DNA of 64,000 nucleotides from PRDV01 sp963710865 (GTDB lineage: Bacteria; Babelota; Babeliae; Babelales; Babelaceae): the NCBI GenBank assembly GCA_963710865.1, contig CAVQBR010000002.1, forward strand, positions 1,674,001-1,738,000. The letters are read 5' to 3'. Each line of letters begins with the position of its first letter. Position 1 is the stretch's first letter. Under the pieces are notes generated by a model, which saw only the letters and a program-made list of their open reading frames with translations, searched no databases and was not told the origin of the DNA. This document shows positions 63,478-64,000 of the stretch, one piece after another. Both the position numbers and the translations under genes were made by a program.

Positions 63478-63990
63478 ATGAAAACAATACTTTTTATATT
63501 AGGAGTAACCATGGGTAGCATAGAAGCAGCACCATTTCACCTTATCACTCAAGCATTTAAGCAGGGTGGTCGCATTGACACTTCCTACACCTTGTACGGA
63601 GAAAACAAAGTGCCCGATATAGCCTGGTCCGGTGCACCTGCAGGAACAAAATCTTTTGCACTGATTGTAGATGATCCGGATGCTCCAACAAAGCTTCCTT
63701 GGGTCCATTGGTTGGTATTTAATATACCAGCGACCCAGAAAAAGCTGCCTGAGCTTAGTCGAAAGAAAGAGTTAGCTGATGGTACAAAGCAGGGAATCAC
63801 ATCATTTAAAGAGATAGGATACGATGGCCCTAAACCGCCTCCAGGGAAGGACCACCGTTATTACTTCAAGCTCTATGCGCTCGATACATTGCTCGATCTA
63901 CCTGGCGGAGCAACAAAAGAACAGATGCTTTCTGCGATGAAAGGGCATATACTCGCACAGAGCGAGCATATGGGCCTGTACAAAAAATAA
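63478..63990 (+). CDS. Exported PEBP family protein (YbhB/YbcL type)
   Basis: The 170-residue protein matches the bacterial phosphatidylethanolamine-binding-protein family. Signature segments are VPDIAWSGAPAGTKSFALIV, DDPDAPTKLPWVHWLVFNIP (the DPDAP and HW motifs of the ligand pocket), YDGPKPPPGKDHRYYFKLYA and LYALDTLLDLP. E. coli YbhB and YbcL are cytoplasmic and periplasmic members of unclear biochemical role; inhibition of proteases or kinases is known for eukaryotic PEBPs. A short signal peptide (MKTILFILGVTMGSIEA, with AAP after it) suggests export. Ribosome site AAAGGGGG. It follows the unknown secreted pair closely and may be in their operon. The gene is complete, ending 10 bases before the window edge. 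Confidence 0.92.
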   Translation: MKTILFILGVTMGSIEAAPFHLITQAFKQGGRIDTSYTLYGENKVPDIAWSGAPAGTKSFALIVDDPDAPTKLPWVHWLVFNIPATQKKLPELSRKKELADGTKQGITSFKEIGYDGPKPPPGKDHRYYFKLYALDTLLDLPGGATKEQMLSAMKGHILAQSEHMGLYKK

Positions 63991-64000
63991 TCTCAAATCT

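Noticed and set aside
1..64000. tRNA, rRNA, insertion sequences and riboswitches
   Set aside because: I looked for cloverleaf patterns, transposase motifs with inverted repeats and known riboswitch-like leaders and saw none I could support; the duplications here have no transposase beside them.

Overview
The window looks like part of the genome of a host-associated bacterium with a moderately AT-rich genome. The best guess is an amoeba- or protist-dwelling member of Candidatus Dependentiae (TM6). This rests on gene content: a huge ankyrin-repeat expansion, an AAA-ATPase-like/PD-(D/E)XK gene of the kind common in endosymbionts, and isolated ftsW, murD and xer housekeeping genes scattered among secreted orphans. 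Expression signals are ordinary sigma70 type (TATAAT with TTTACA or TTGACC, AGGAG-like ribosome sites), which argues against Bacteroidetes symbionts such as Amoebophilus. The phylum assignment is an inference; there is no rRNA or tRNA gene here to settle it.

Left flank (1-7.7 kb): an AAA-ATPase-like/PDDEXK_9 protein, leucyl aminopeptidase (pepA), and an ATP-cone plus restriction-endonuclease-fold protein. These are followed by a local tandem duplication in which a minus-strand secreted ankyrin gene is present twice and the 3' half of the endonuclease gene three times (one intact, two decayed).

Central array (7.7-55.4 kb): twenty paralogous genes, all on the + strand, each encoding a protein of about 700-770 residues with a Sec-type signal peptide, roughly 14 ankyrin repeats and a conserved C-terminal module of about 170 residues ending in an RLS-(M/L)-F-(K/R)-like tail. 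Three of the twenty are split by single-base frameshifts, and a decayed 5' stub of a further copy lies at 34.0 kb. Most genes have their own promoter and ribosome site. Two classes of 5' head (promoter, ribosome site and signal peptide) occur: class A (MNYLPMIKAL... leader) and class B (MTWQTIKTLG... leader). Heads and bodies have been reassorted between copies. This is the outstanding feature of the window: a large modular family of predicted exported effectors that diversifies by duplication, head swapping, segment exchange, in-frame repeats and frameshifts.

Right flank (55.4-64 kb): a tiny remnant of a second PDDEXK_9-family gene, ftsW (-), a tyrosine recombinase (xerC/xerD type), a run of three small secreted proteins (Pro/Ala-rich, a short basic one, a Gly/His-rich one), murD (-), two paralogous secreted proteins of unknown function, and a secreted PEBP/YbhB-type protein. 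FtsW and MurD point to peptidoglycan synthesis. The many signal peptides fit a cell that exports much of its accessory proteome towards its host.
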